A DNA stretch of 64,000 nucleotides from Phycisphaeraceae bacterium (GCA_019636625.1 JAHBXE010000001.1:496001-560000); one strand, 5' to 3'; counted from the first letter of the stretch, positions 25,170 to 35,700 are shown. The notes: generated from the sequence alone by a model not told the origin. A program made the numbers and translations.

Positions 25170-27664
25170 CAACGCCAGACTTCCATAAGCAAGCGTCGGA
25201 CCTGTTCCTGGAACTTCGGGAGATGAACGAGCAGGAGCGGTCGGGGCGCCTGGCGGCTCTCGACAGCCGTGAACTTCGTCGAGAGGTGGAAGAGCTCCTG
25301 GCGAACGATGTTCACACGGGCACGGATCCGGACGCGGCGGCCGAAGAAGAACGCGCTCAGCGGCCAGATGACGTTCCCGCCGCCATCGGGCCTTACAAGG
25401 TGCTGCGGCGTCTTGGCCGCGGGGGGAGCGGGTTCGTCCTGCTCGCGGAGCAGGAGCGGCCTATCCATCGGCTGGTGGCGATCAAGGTGGTCCCGTACGC
25501 CGCGATCAACCCCGACGCCGCAACGCGGTTCGAGTTTGAGCGACGGGCACTGGAACGGACGGAGCACCCGAACATCGCGAAGATTCTCGACGCAGGCCGG
25601 ACAGCGGATGGGTTGCCCTATCTGGTTATTGAGTACGTCGAGGGGGTGCCGCTTTCGCAGTACTGTCGAGCGAATCGCCTTTCCGTACGAGAGTGCATCG
25701 GTCTTGTCGTAGAGATTGCGGATGCCGTCCAGCACGCGCACCAGCGGGGCGTGATTCACCGGGATCTCAAGCCGGCGAACATCCTGGTATCGGAGACGTC
25801 GGGCAGGCCAACGCCGCGGATCCTCGACTTTGGTATCGCCAAGCCCACACAATCGTTCGGGGCCGATGCGCTGGTTACGAGCGGCGTGCCGATCGGCACA
25901 CCGGCGTACATGGCGCCGGAGCAGACCGGCGGTCGGGCGACGGACACCCGCGCCGATGTGTACGCGCTCGGCGCTGTGTTGTATTCTCTGGTAGCCGGGC
26001 GTCCGCCGATCGATACATCCGGCGAGCCGGTTGAACTGCTTGCACGAATTCGGGATCAAGTGCCGCCGGCCGCCAGCCGCGTTCGTGGGGCGATGAACCC
26101 CCAACCCGATGTGCCGAGGGAGGCCTTGCCTCGGTCATTCTGGCATGACCTCGACCTCATCCTTGGCAAGACCCTTGAGAAGGACCCCGCCAGGCGATAC
26201 GAAACTGTTGCGGCCTTTGCGGAAGATCTCCGCCGACTGCTGCGGCGAGAAGCGATCGCCGCCCACCCGCCAACGTTTCGCTATCGAGCCTCGCGATTCG
26301 CGCAGCGCCACCGGGCACTGGTCGCGACGGTGTCCGTGGTTTCGGCCGCGGCGGTTCTGGGCATCGGCGGGCTGACGGCGGGGTTGATCGAAGCCCATCG
26401 GCAACGTGCAGAAGCGAAGGTTCAGTCTGAAGCCCAGCAAGAGGTCATCACCTTTCTTCGCGAGGACCTGCTCGGCGCTGCATCGCCAACGCGGGAAGGC
26501 GAGAAGATCACCGCCGCGGATCTGCTACAGCAGGCGAGCGAACGAGTGGGCACGAAGTTCGAGAATCGTCCCCTCGTCGCGGCGGCTATCCACTTCACAC
26601 TCGGTACAGCATTCGCCGACCTGGGCGAGTTCGGGCCCGCGGAACGGCACTTGGATCTCTCGCTGGATCTGCGGCGAAAGTACGCGGGTGTGAACGCGCC
26701 GGACACAGTGCGATCAGAAGTCGCAAAGGCCAGTTTCCTCGCGCGAAGTGAGAGGTATGAGCTTGCCGAAACGGCGCTGCGGGCGGCGGTGGAACGCGCC
26801 CGGGCGATTCTTGGGGTCGATGATCCGGCGTACTGCGCTGCTTTGACCGACTTGGGTGGCGTGGTGTTCACGGTTGGACGAGGGAAGGAAGCGATCGGCA
26901 TCCTGAAGGAAGCGTTGACCGTCGCGATTCGTGTGCACGGCGATCGTTCGCCGCGTGTACTGGAAACGACAAGCAATCTGGCGCAGGCGTACGACATGGC
27001 AGGCGATGCGCCCAAGTCGCTGGAGCTCTTGCACGAGTCGCTGAGGATTGCCGAGAGCTTGAAGGGGGTGCCACGGTTGACGCTCATCGGCCTCAACAAC
27101 AATATTGGTGCGACATACCAGGGCATGAATCGAGACGAAGAAGCGGCGCCATACCTTCGCCGCGCCTCAGAACTCGCGGCGGAGTGGTTCAGCGTTGATA
27201 ACCCGGACCGCTGGGTGCTGCAGGCGAATCTCGCCAGTCTCGAAGCGGAGCTGGGAAACGCTGATCGTGGCGCCGAGTTATACGCCGAAGTGGTTCAGCA
27301 CCTCTCCCGCATCATGGGCCCTTCATCGCTCCCCGTTATGCGAGCCCGTCACATGCACGCCAACGCGTTGTGGATCGGAAGGCGGTTTGAGCAGGCCGCA
27401 GCTGAGTTCACCACCTTGCTTCCCGAGATCCGTGAAGCTCTCGGGGCAGAGAACTATCTCACGATCCAGACCCGAGCGTCGCTGGCGAGGGTCCTGTTCG
27501 ACGCGGGACAGTTCGAGCAAGCCCTGCCTCACATCGAGCAGGCGGCTGCTGAGTTCGTCGCGACACTCGGAGAAAGCCATCCAAGGACCCAGACCGCCCA
27601 ACAGCTTCTGCGCAACACGCGGATGCGATTGGAGGCCTCCCGGGCGGACCACGGAGGGTCTTGA
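25166..27664 (+). CDS. membrane Ser/Thr protein kinase with TPR repeats
   Basis: 832 residues. An N-terminal segment of about 70 residues precedes a Hanks-type kinase domain: Gly loop LGRGGSGFV (83-91), VAIK with Lys107, HRDLKPAN (198-205), DFG (221-223), then GTPAYMAPEQ. A membrane helix follows (about 384-406, ALVATVSVVSAAAVLGIGG), then roughly 400 residues of TPR-like repeats outside, with no other enzymatic domain. It is likely autophosphorylating and sensing through the TPRs. It begins in an ATGA overlap with the ECF sigma gene, a common planctomycete arrangement. Confidence 0.93.
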   Translation: MTTPDFHKQASDLFLELREMNEQERSGRLAALDSRELRREVEELLANDVHTGTDPDAAAEEERAQRPDDVPAAIGPYKVLRRLGRGGSGFVLLAEQERPIHRLVAIKVVPYAAINPDAATRFEFERRALERTEHPNIAKILDAGRTADGLPYLVIEYVEGVPLSQYCRANRLSVRECIGLVVEIADAVQHAHQRGVIHRDLKPANILVSETSGRPTPRILDFGIAKPTQSFGADALVTSGVPIGTPAYMAPEQTGGRATDTRADVYALGAVLYSLVAGRPPIDTSGEPVELLARIRDQVPPAASRVRGAMNPQPDVPREALPRSFWHDLDLILGKTLEKDPARRYETVAAFAEDLRRLLRREAIAAHPPTFRYRASRFAQRHRALVATVSVVSAAAVLGIGGLTAGLIEAHRQRAEAKVQSEAQQEVITFLREDLLGAASPTREGEKITAADLLQQASERVGTKFENRPLVAAAIHFTLGTAFADLGEFGPAERHLDLSLDLRRKYAGVNAPDTVRSEVAKASFLARSERYELAETALRAAVERARAILGVDDPAYCAALTDLGGVVFTVGRGKEAIGILKEALTVAIRVHGDRSPRVLETTSNLAQAYDMAGDAPKSLELLHESLRIAESLKGVPRLTLIGLNNNIGATYQGMNRDEEAAPYLRRASELAAEWFSVDNPDRWVLQANLASLEAELGNADRGAELYAEVVQHLSRIMGPSSLPVMRARHMHANALWIGRRFEQAAAEFTTLLPEIREALGAENYLTIQTRASLARVLFDAGQFEQALPHIEQAAAEFVATLGESHPRTQTAQQLLRNTRMRLEASRADHGGS

Positions 27665-27695
27665 GCGGGCTGCAGGGGCAATTCTCGGCCCTCTA

Positions 27696-27723
27696 TTGAC
27701 ACGCCAAGGACATTCGGTAGTCT
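27696..27723 (+). promoter_or_regulatory. sigma70-type promoter
   Basis: TTGACA at 27696-27701, 16-bp spacer, TAGTCT at 27718-27723, about 88 bases before the start of the second dockerin-like protein. The spacer length and leader size resemble the promoter seen before paralogue 1. Confidence 0.65.
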
Positions 27724-27810
27724 GGAGAGCTATACCAAGCAAAGCCGTTGCTCGGCGTCTCGTGACCCGACCCCGGTTGCGTTGTCTCAGACACAGATGG
27801 AGGGTTCCGC

Positions 27811-29685
27811 ATGCATCGAGTCAAACTGTCCTTGGCCGGCGCGTTGGCACTTGCGTCCGGGTCGGTTGCACAGGTTGTCGTGCCCAATAGCGCCGCTCTC
27901 ACCGAGGGCGATGGTACCTTCGCTCTCACCGCTACGGCCGCCGCGGGGCGTACATATCAGTTCACGATCGACTCGGGCCAGCTCGCAGGGCTGATCGGTC
28001 AGAATCTCACCGGGCTGAAGTGGCGGCTGAATGGACCAGGGACCGCGGCTTGGCCAACCGCCGAGACGAACTATACCGCGTGGGATGTATACATCGGGCC
28101 CGGGGTGGATCCGTCGGCGATGAGCAACACCTTTGCGGCAAACTTCACATCGGCGCCGACGCAGGTCCGCAGCGGCCCATTCAGTTACGCGGCCGGCAGC
28201 CATAGCTTCGGCAGCGCGCCGAACGCCTTCGGGCCGACGCTGGACTTCACGACACCGTACCCGTACACAGGCGGCGACCTCACCATTGAGATGCGTTTTT
28301 CCGCGCAGACCGGCTCCACCACGGCACCCTCGTTCGACGCGATCACGGCATCTCTCGGCCCCGCCAATGGCTGGGGCGTGGACTTTTCCAGCCGCTGGAC
28401 TGCGAGCATCACCGGGCTCACCGGCGGCAACGCCAACTTCCTCGTGACGCAGATAATCGCCGGCTCCGCGGGTCCGACCGGCGCCTGCTGCCTCTCGTCG
28501 GGCGCTTCGAACTGCGTTGTCACGTCGTCCGCGGGCTGCGCCAATCTCGGCGGGACCTATCAGGGCGACGGCTCGACCTGCGCCACCGCCAACTGCCCGC
28601 CGCTTCCCACCGGCGCCTGCTGCCTCCAGCTTGGTGGGTGCAGTATCGCCACGCAACAGGCGTGTACCAACGGCGGCGGCACCTACGCGGGTAATAACGT
28701 CGCCTGTGCTGCCGCCAGTTGCACTCCGGCCGGCCGTTGCTGCTTCAGCGATGGATCGTGTCTGTCCTTGACTTCCTCGCTCTGCATTGCTGCGGGCGGC
28801 ACCTACGGCGGCGACAACACCGTCTGCACCACCGGCGCCTGCACACAGCAGCCCGGCAACATCGCCTGCAACGGCCCGTTCGTGACAACACCCAACGGCG
28901 CTTGCATCCCTGCCGGCAACTTCCAAAGCGAAGTCCAGGTCGGCAACACCATTGCCGGCTTCAACCAGAATGGCGCTCTCGCCCCAGCCTTCCGCATCGC
29001 TGACAACTTCACCGTTCCCGCCGGCGAAACCTGGACTGTCAACGGCTTCACGCTCTATGGCTACCAGACCGGCGCGGGCGTCCCGGTTTCCACGTTTACC
29101 GGTTCGACCTGCCAGATCTGGAACGGCAGGCCCGGTGATGCCGGATCGTTCATCGTCGCGGGCGATGCCACGACAAACGTTCTCACTTCCTCCACCTTCA
29201 CCAATACCTACCGCACCTTCAACGCCGCGTGCGACCTCACCCGACCCATCTTCGCAAACACCGTCACGCTCGCCGCGCCCGCCGTTCTTCCTGCCGGCAC
29301 GTACTGGGTCGACTACAACGCGACAGGCTCGCTTGCCAGCGGCCCTTGGGCGCTCAACGTCACGGTCAAGGGACTGGGCTCACCTCCCGGCGCCAACGGC
29401 CGGCAGCTCCCGCAGACAGGCATCTGGCAGGATCTCCTCGACGGCGTCCGCGTTCAGGAAGCGGCGTTCTGCGTACGTGGCACCGTCGCCACGGGCGGCT
29501 GCTACGCCAACTGCGACGGCAGCACGGGCAACCCACTGCTGACAGCCAATGACTTCCAGTGCTTCCTGAACAAGTACGCTGCGAACGACACGTACGCGAA
29601 CTGCGATGGATCCACGGGCAACCCGCTGCTGACGGCCAATGACTTCCAGTGCTTCCTGAACAAGTACGCTGCTGGGTGCACGTGA
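27811..29685 (+). CDS. secreted protein with two GC-type dockerin-like repeats (paralogue 2)
   Basis: 624 residues with a signal peptide (KLSLAGALALASGSVAQ). Order: module A (about 20-225, including YQFTIDSGQLAGLIGQNLTGLKW and a RSGPFSYAAGSHSFGSAPN stretch), three Cys-rich repeats (GACC....C.V.T..GC.NLGGTY.G), module B (about 347-560, FRIADNFTVPAGETWTVNG), and two terminal YANCDGSTG repeats. Modules are shared with the genes at 9987 and 30003. Exported, presumably cell-surface; no catalytic motif seen. AGGG lies upstream of the ATG; own promoter visible. Confidence 0.8.
   Translation: MHRVKLSLAGALALASGSVAQVVVPNSAALTEGDGTFALTATAAAGRTYQFTIDSGQLAGLIGQNLTGLKWRLNGPGTAAWPTAETNYTAWDVYIGPGVDPSAMSNTFAANFTSAPTQVRSGPFSYAAGSHSFGSAPNAFGPTLDFTTPYPYTGGDLTIEMRFSAQTGSTTAPSFDAITASLGPANGWGVDFSSRWTASITGLTGGNANFLVTQIIAGSAGPTGACCLSSGASNCVVTSSAGCANLGGTYQGDGSTCATANCPPLPTGACCLQLGGCSIATQQACTNGGGTYAGNNVACAAASCTPAGRCCFSDGSCLSLTSSLCIAAGGTYGGDNTVCTTGACTQQPGNIACNGPFVTTPNGACIPAGNFQSEVQVGNTIAGFNQNGALAPAFRIADNFTVPAGETWTVNGFTLYGYQTGAGVPVSTFTGSTCQIWNGRPGDAGSFIVAGDATTNVLTSSTFTNTYRTFNAACDLTRPIFANTVTLAAPAVLPAGTYWVDYNATGSLASGPWALNVTVKGLGSPPGANGRQLPQTGIWQDLLDGVRVQEAAFCVRGTVATGGCYANCDGSTGNPLLTANDFQCFLNKYAANDTYANCDGSTGNPLLTANDFQCFLNKYAAGCT
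29503..29682 (+). repeat. two GC-type dockerin-like repeats
   Basis: Two 90-bp units coding for YANCDGSTGNPLLTANDFQC plus FLNKYAANDT or FLNKYAAGCT. They are nearly identical to each other and close to those of the other two paralogues. Confidence 0.85.
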
Positions 29686-30002
29686 GTCTCTGATGCATCG
29701 AAGTCCCGCCGAGCCGGGACTTCGATGGCACGGGCAGCGAAGTCTGACCACCACACATCAAGTGCTGCGAGCAAAGGGCGTCCGAACGGACGCCCTTTTT
29801 GCGTTGGAAAGTCCAGCCACAAGCCGTGTGCACATGGAGGAGGGGAGCGACGAGCGTGCATGAACGGGAAGGGCCTGCTTCCGGGCTCGAAAAGTTCTGC
29901 TTCGCGTGTCAGAACGCCGCAACTCGAGCGGTACTCATCGGTTGAGGGCAGGTGTTGGCGCCCGCCCGCTCCGGTTTTCTGTCCACGATTGAGGAGGCCC
30001 AC
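29686..30002 (+). terminator. intergenic region with terminator hairpin
   Basis: 317 bases between two secreted-protein genes. GAAGTCCCG (29700-29708) pairs with CGGGACTTC (29715-29723) but has no T-run. The likely terminator is GGGCGTCC (29776-29783) with GGACGCCC (29788-29795), loop GAAC, then TTTTT at 29796-29800. The remaining 200 bases hold no clear promoter; AGGAGG lies just before the next ATG. Confidence 0.75.
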
Positions 30003-31814
30003 ATGCTCGCGTATCGACTTTCAGCGGCATCTCTCTTCGCAATGGCGTCGGGAGCCTTGGCGCAGGTCGTGCCGACCGCGTACTCCGGAACACCGGGGAA
30101 CGCAGGATTCGGTAGTCTAGTCGGCGCCGGCGGTGCCGCGTACCAGTGGTTGGTCCACGCCAATCAGCTGTCGCCCCTCATCGGAACGACATTGACTGGA
30201 ATCCGCTATCGACTCCCCCCGGATGCAGCAGCATCGTTCCCGGCTTCAAACGCAACCTTCAACTCCTATAGCATCTGGCTCAGTGGAAGTGTTGATCCCG
30301 CGCTGCGGAGTTTGACGTTCGCATCAAACGTTGTCGGCCCTCAATCGCTGGTTCGCTCAGGGCCGCTGATCATTCCGGCCGGGTCGTTGACGGCTGGCTC
30401 ATCCCCGAACGTCTTTGGCTTCACGGTGTCCTTCAATGAGCCGTACTTCTACTCGGGCGGGAACTTGCTTGTCGAACTCCGGCACACTGGCTCCGACGCT
30501 GGGATTCAGACGGTAGATGCGCTCAGCACCACAACGACCGGATACCTCACAGACTTCGCGGCGTGCTGGAGCCCAGTTTCCAACGGGCTTTCCGGTGGAC
30601 CGGTGAACTTCGCGATCATCGAGTTCGAGAGTTCTCTGGGCGCTGCGACCGGGCGCTGCTGCCGGCCCGACGGATCCTGCGTGGTGACGACGGCCACACA
30701 TTGCGCCACCATCGGGGGCGCCTACGGCGGAGACGGCACGGACTGCTCGCCCAACCCATGCCCCCAACCGCCAACCGGCGCCTGTTGCTTTGTCACCACC
30801 TGTTCCGTGCTCACGCAGGCGCAATGCCTCGCAGGCGGCGGAACCTACCAGGGCGACAGCTCGGCCTGCAGTTCCTGCCCGGCCGTCGTCTCCACCAACT
30901 GCAACATCTCCACCGGGCCGATGACGCTCAGCGGCGTAGCCGCCGCGGCAGGCACCGTCTGGTCCGAGTGCGCCAAAGACAAGGCCGAACCGGGCCTCGC
31001 CAACACAGTGGCGGGCTTTACGGGTACCGGTGGATTCCGGCTGGCCGATGACTTCGTGGTTCCACCGGGCGGCATGCACCTCGCCTATGTGAAGGTCTAC
31101 GCCTATCACTCAAGCGCTACGCCAACGTTGGCCACGGGCGCTAATCTTCGCATCCTCAACGGCTCTCCCGCCGGAACACCCACTGTCGTGTTCGGTGATC
31201 AGACGACCAACCGAATGGCGCACGCCGCATTCACGAACATCTACCGGATCTTCCCGACGACGGTGGGTGTCGGGTCGGGGTCCCCCTGTGTCAATGGAGC
31301 CGGCACAGCACCTGGAACAACGCGCCGCCTTCAAGAGATTTACATCACGGTGAACCAGTTCCTGCCGGCAGGGACCTACTGGCTCGACTACTCGTTCACG
31401 CATGCCTCGACCCTGTTCGTGCCACCCGCGACACGGGCGGATGCCGTCGGACGAGCCTGCAATCCCAACAACAGCAACGCCCTGCAACGCAGCAGTGCGG
31501 GCGTCTGGGGCCCGTTGGTTGATTCGGGACAGGGATGTCTGAATGGCGCGGTTGTCAACACGGCAAACCCTGCCAATGTTCAACAGGACACCTACTTCGA
31601 ACTCGTTGGTACGCTCCCCGGCAGTGGCTGCTACGCCAACTGCGACGGCAGCACGGGCAGCCCGCTCCTCACGCCCAATGACTTCCAGTGCTTCCTCAAC
31701 AAGTTCGCCGCCAACGACACCTACGCCAACTGCGACGGCAGCACGGGCAGTCCGCTCCTTACCCCGAACGACTTCCAGTGCTTCCTGAACAAGTTCGCGG
31801 CCGGTTGCACCTGA
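30003..31814 (+). CDS. secreted protein with two GC-type dockerin-like repeats (paralogue 3)
   Basis: 603 residues with a signal peptide (RLSAASLFAMASGALAQ). Module A (about 20-215, YQWLVHANQLSPLIGTTLTGIRYR) is clearly related to that of the preceding gene; two Cys-rich repeats follow (GRCCRPDGSCVVTTATHC..., GACCFVTTCSVLTQAQC); then a diverged, longer module B (about 298-538, FRLADDFVVPPGGMHLAYVKVYAY) and two terminal YANCDGSTG repeats. The ATG at 30003 has AGGAGG upstream. Function unknown; the tandem placement after paralogue 2 suggests local duplication followed by module exchange. Confidence 0.8.
   Translation: MLAYRLSAASLFAMASGALAQVVPTAYSGTPGNAGFGSLVGAGGAAYQWLVHANQLSPLIGTTLTGIRYRLPPDAAASFPASNATFNSYSIWLSGSVDPALRSLTFASNVVGPQSLVRSGPLIIPAGSLTAGSSPNVFGFTVSFNEPYFYSGGNLLVELRHTGSDAGIQTVDALSTTTTGYLTDFAACWSPVSNGLSGGPVNFAIIEFESSLGAATGRCCRPDGSCVVTTATHCATIGGAYGGDGTDCSPNPCPQPPTGACCFVTTCSVLTQAQCLAGGGTYQGDSSACSSCPAVVSTNCNISTGPMTLSGVAAAAGTVWSECAKDKAEPGLANTVAGFTGTGGFRLADDFVVPPGGMHLAYVKVYAYHSSATPTLATGANLRILNGSPAGTPTVVFGDQTTNRMAHAAFTNIYRIFPTTVGVGSGSPCVNGAGTAPGTTRRLQEIYITVNQFLPAGTYWLDYSFTHASTLFVPPATRADAVGRACNPNNSNALQRSSAGVWGPLVDSGQGCLNGAVVNTANPANVQQDTYFELVGTLPGSGCYANCDGSTGSPLLTPNDFQCFLNKFAANDTYANCDGSTGSPLLTPNDFQCFLNKFAAGCT
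31632..31811 (+). repeat. two GC-type dockerin-like repeats
   Basis: Two 90-bp units coding for YANCDGSTGSPLLTPNDFQC plus FLNKFAANDT or FLNKFAAGCT. The N-to-S, A-to-P and Y-to-F changes are shared by both units, which points to homogenisation within the gene. Confidence 0.85.
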
Positions 31815-31844
31815 GCCGCACAGACTGCAGCACGAGTACGAAGA

Positions 31845-31877
31845 GCGGGCCCTCCCGTGAGGGCCCGCCTTTCAATT
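31845..31877 (+). terminator. intrinsic terminator
   Basis: GCGGGCCCTC (31845-31854) pairs with GAGGGCCCGC (31859-31868) across CCGT, followed by CTTTCAATT. It ends paralogue 3. Confidence 0.8.
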
Positions 31878-31975
31878 CGAGCGCTGGGGAGCGGCGGGTG
31901 CCGATTCCCCACCGACACGGGCAAAACCCTCGCCCCCATCTCGTCATGCCGCTTCCACCCCCTTTACCCCCGCAA

Positions 31976-32049
31976 CACCCCCGGGGCGATTCGAACGCCC
32001 GACCAACGGATTAGAAATCCGTTGCTCTATCCAGCTGAGCTACGGGGGC
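31976..32049 (-). tRNA. tRNA-Arg (anticodon UCU)
   Basis: Read on the minus strand from 32049: acceptor GCCCCCG pairs with CGGGGGT (first pair G-U), D arm GCTC AGCTGGATAGA GC, anticodon stem ACGGA/TCCGT with loop TTTCTAA giving anticodon TCT, variable TGGTC, T arm GGGCG TTCGAAT CGCCC, discriminator G. The 3' CCA is not encoded. It reads AGA (and possibly AGG) codons. It stands alone between a terminator and a short unknown gene. Confidence 0.95.
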
Positions 32050-32233
32050 ACGGGTTGAGTTTACGCGTGGCCGGCGGTGGCCGCGCAGGGAGAGCCTGCG
32101 GGAGCTCTCTCTTCCCTATCTTTCCATCAGAGGAGGTTGCCTCCGATGGGTTCTTGAGGCATGAATGGTTATGGGAGTTGCCGGTGTTGGCTTAGGACAA
32201 CGCGATTCCCGGGGCATGTGACGGAGCAGCGAC

Positions 32234-32686
32234 TTGGCGAACGAGATCAACGGTATCAATGGCGTGCAGCCGGGCCACCCGCCCGTCCGATTGACGGTGG
32301 ACGATCTGCCCTACCTCCAGGATTACCTTCAGAGCGTCCTGCGGCCGAAGGTCGAACGGTCGATGGAGTCCCTTGAGCGGCTCCTGACCGAGGCCGCCTG
32401 GCGGCACATCGTCGCGAGCTTGGCTTCCGATCAGCACGGGGCGCCGGAAGGGGCAGCGGCGGCGATCCGTCCGCTTCTCGAGCAGAAACTCGGCCTGCGG
32501 ATCAGCATTCGGCTGGATTCGCAGTTCGGTGCTGCGGCGCCTTCGTCCTCGGGTTCGGACCTTGCCGATGGCGTGACGAGAACCCCCGGTCAGGATGGCG
32601 TCGATGTCATGACCGTCCGGCGTCGGCCGATCGCCAACCCGATCGCGAACGCGGTTGCCAGCAACCCCCGCCCACTCGGGCGGTGA
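32234..32686 (+). CDS. hypothetical protein
   Basis: 150 residues, unrecognised. A predicted helical first half (DDLPYLQDYLQSVLRPKVERSMESLERLL, RHIVASLASDQHG) ends in a low-complexity Ala/Ser/Arg tail. No ATG opens this frame, so TTG at 32234 is proposed, with GGAG about 9 nt before. The protein-like helical part favours a real gene, but support is limited. Confidence 0.45.
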   Translation: MANEINGINGVQPGHPPVRLTVDDLPYLQDYLQSVLRPKVERSMESLERLLTEAAWRHIVASLASDQHGAPEGAAAAIRPLLEQKLGLRISIRLDSQFGAAAPSSSGSDLADGVTRTPGQDGVDVMTVRRRPIANPIANAVASNPRPLGR

Positions 32687-32763
32687 TCACAGAATCAATG
32701 GTGGACGGGCGACGCTCAACCGACTCGAGTCGGCGAGTGCGGCGCGTCCGCCTGACTTCGTAA

Positions 32764-35700
32764 TCACCAATCCCGTTGCGGCACGCCCATTCCGCTGCGA
32801 TCCGGGCCCGCCGGTCGCTGAGGCGGCTTGTACGGGTTCTTCTCGATTTCTGCGAGCATGTGCCTGATGGCCGCGTCGAGTTGCGGGTCGGAGCCGCCGG
32901 TACCGTCCCGATAGCCGGTCATCTTGGCGGGATCATCCACGATGAGCATGTCAGGGTCCACGCCGTGACCTTCGACGCCCCATGTGCCGTCCGTCTTGTA
33001 GAAGCCGAACGTCGGGGCCGTGACACTACCACCGTCGATGAGACCCGGGTTGCCGGAGATGCCGACGAGCCCGCCCCAGGTCCTCATGCCGATGAGCTTG
33101 CCGAGCTTGTTGTAGCGGAACAGCCAGGGGAACATGTCCCCGCCGGAACCGGCCAGGCCGTTGATCAGCATGCACTTGGGACCCTGGTGGGAGTCCGGTG
33201 GCCATGGCCAGTCCTGCCCGTCGCGCCGGGCCCAGTAGTTGGTCCGTGGACGGTTCAGAAGCTCAATGAACCGGGTCGGAATCTGCCCGCCGCCGTTCCA
33301 GCGATCGTCGATGATCAAGGCGGGCAGGTGGGCTTGGCCGTAGAACTGCCGGAACAGGTTGTTCTGGCCGTCGCGCCCGGTATCGGGCACGTAGATGTAG
33401 CCGACCTTTCCACCGGACTGCTTCTCCACGTACGAGCGCTTGGCCTCGACCCATGCCCGGAAACGGAGGTTGTCTTCAGAAGACATGGTCTGGACAACAA
33501 CATCCCGCAGGCCTGTGGGCGGCTTGATCTCGCGGGGCTTGTCCTTGGGCTCATCCTTCTTCTCGTCCTTCTTCTCCTCTTGCCCCTTCGCGACCGGACG
33601 TTCGAGCGACGGAGTGTCGTTGACGGCGATGGTGACCGTTCGGTCCGCGAGGCCCTGGAACGCGGCGTAGATGCTCCGCGAGGCGTCCACCGGCACGCCA
33701 TTGACGGCCAGCAGGAAATCGCCGACTTTGACCTTCACCCCCGGCTGCGAAAGAGGGCCCTTGGCGTCCGAGTCCCATGGTCCGCCGCGGATGATGCGTG
33801 AAATGCGGTACGCGGCGGGCGTGGTGTCCGTGGCGGGCACAAGCTCGAAGTCGCAGCCGAGCAGCCCGACCGAAACGTTTGGCCCGCTCTCAACATCGCC
33901 CCCCGAGTAGTAGGCGTGGCCGACATTGAGCTCGGAGATCATCTCGCTGATGATGTAAGAAATGTCCTCGCGGCTGGAGGCATCATCGAGCATCTTTGCA
34001 TATTGCTCGCGCACGGCCGGCCAGTTCACGCCGTGCATGCCCGGGTCGTAGAAGAAGTCGCGCTGAATGCGCCAGGCCTCGTGGAAGAGTTGCTTCCACT
34101 CGTCGCGAGGCTCGATGCGGGCGGTCATGCCAGAGGTGACCACGTTCTTCCCTGTGGCGCCGGCCGAAGCGTCGACGATCACAGCCGAGTTGCCGCGAGG
34201 GACGAGGAGCTTTTTGCCATCTGGCGTAATGTCGAACCCGCCGCCGCCGGTGATCGACTTCTCCTCGCGCTTGTCATCGGTAAGGTCGAAGAGCTTGATG
34301 CCGCCCTCGCCATCGCCGCCGACCGACCGGCGAACGAAGATGAGCTGGTTCTTGTCGTTGACAGCCAGACCGCCGAAAGCGCCGGAACGCACGGGTATCT
34401 GGATAGCACGCTGCTCGAAGCCTTCAAAGTCGATGACGATCGGCTTCTTGTCATCCTTCTTATCTTCCTTGGGCTTGTCCGAGGCTTTGTCGTCCTTGGC
34501 GGCGCCGGCCTTGCGCGCGGTGATGGGGTAGTTCTGGCCGTTGACGGCCGCGGAGCCCTTCAGGGTCCCATCCGATACGGTGAGGGTAATCTCAACAAAG
34601 GCGCCGTCCACATCCATCTGGAGGGAGAGCGACTTGCCCGCCGGGTCGTACCTGCCCTTGAGGGCGCCGGAGAACAGAGGGGAGTTCAGTTCGCCCGAGA
34701 CCGTGTTGTCCTTGGCCAGAGTCAGGCGGAGCGTGAAGGGCAGGCCGTCGGGCGGGAGCGGATCCGGGCCGGTCGCGCGTGCGTCCCACGTACCCGACAC
34801 TTCATCTTCGATGGCGGCCTCTTTCTTCTCACCGGCCTTCGAGTCATCCTTCTTCTCTTCCTTGGCGCTGTCCTTCTTGTCATCCTTCTTCGACTTGGAC
34901 CAGTCTTCCTCGTCGGACTTGGGCGCCCAGGGCGATGAAATGTCCGCGCGAAGCGGAACAGCCAGCAGGACCTGCGAACCGTTGTAAATGAACGATGTGT
35001 CCAGATCGGAATAGGTCGGGCTGAACGTGCGCTTGCTGACAAAGAACAGGTAGTCACCCTTGCGATCGAATGTGGGATTCGTGTCCTCGAACATTCCCTG
35101 TGTGACTTGCCTGCGTTCTCCCGACTCGACGCCGTAGATGAACAGGGCTGACTGCATCCGATCCTTGAGCTGGTACGCGTACGTCAGCCACTTGCTGTCG
35201 TGCGACCAACTGATACCGGTCTGACCGCCCCATGGGTCGGTGTCGATGAGCTTGGTGACGCCATCGGAAGTGCCGTCCGCGGCGAGCGTGTGGAGGTACA
35301 TTCCGCCCGCCTTGTCCGTGAAATAAATGTGCTTGGAATCGGGAGACCAGGTTGGGTTGTAGCGGAACGCCGCGGGCGCGGCGCCGGGGCGGGTTAGTTG
35401 CCGCGTTTCGCCCAAGCCGTCGGACTGGGTGATGTACAGTTCGTACTCGCCAGTCGCGTCGGAGAAGTAGGCGATCCACTTGCCGTCCGGGCTCCAGCTC
35501 GGCATCCGCTCGGCCACGCCGCTCGTCCGCGTCAGGCTTCGCGGCGTGCCGTTCTCTGCCGGGAGGGACCAGAGATCACCCCTGGCTTCGACCGCGACGC
35601 GCTTGGCCGAAGGAGAAATGCCCCAGCCCGAGATCGAGCCGGAGGTGTCCACCTGGCGGGTGCGAATCGCGGGGCGGTCGCCCGGAATTGTGACCGTGAC

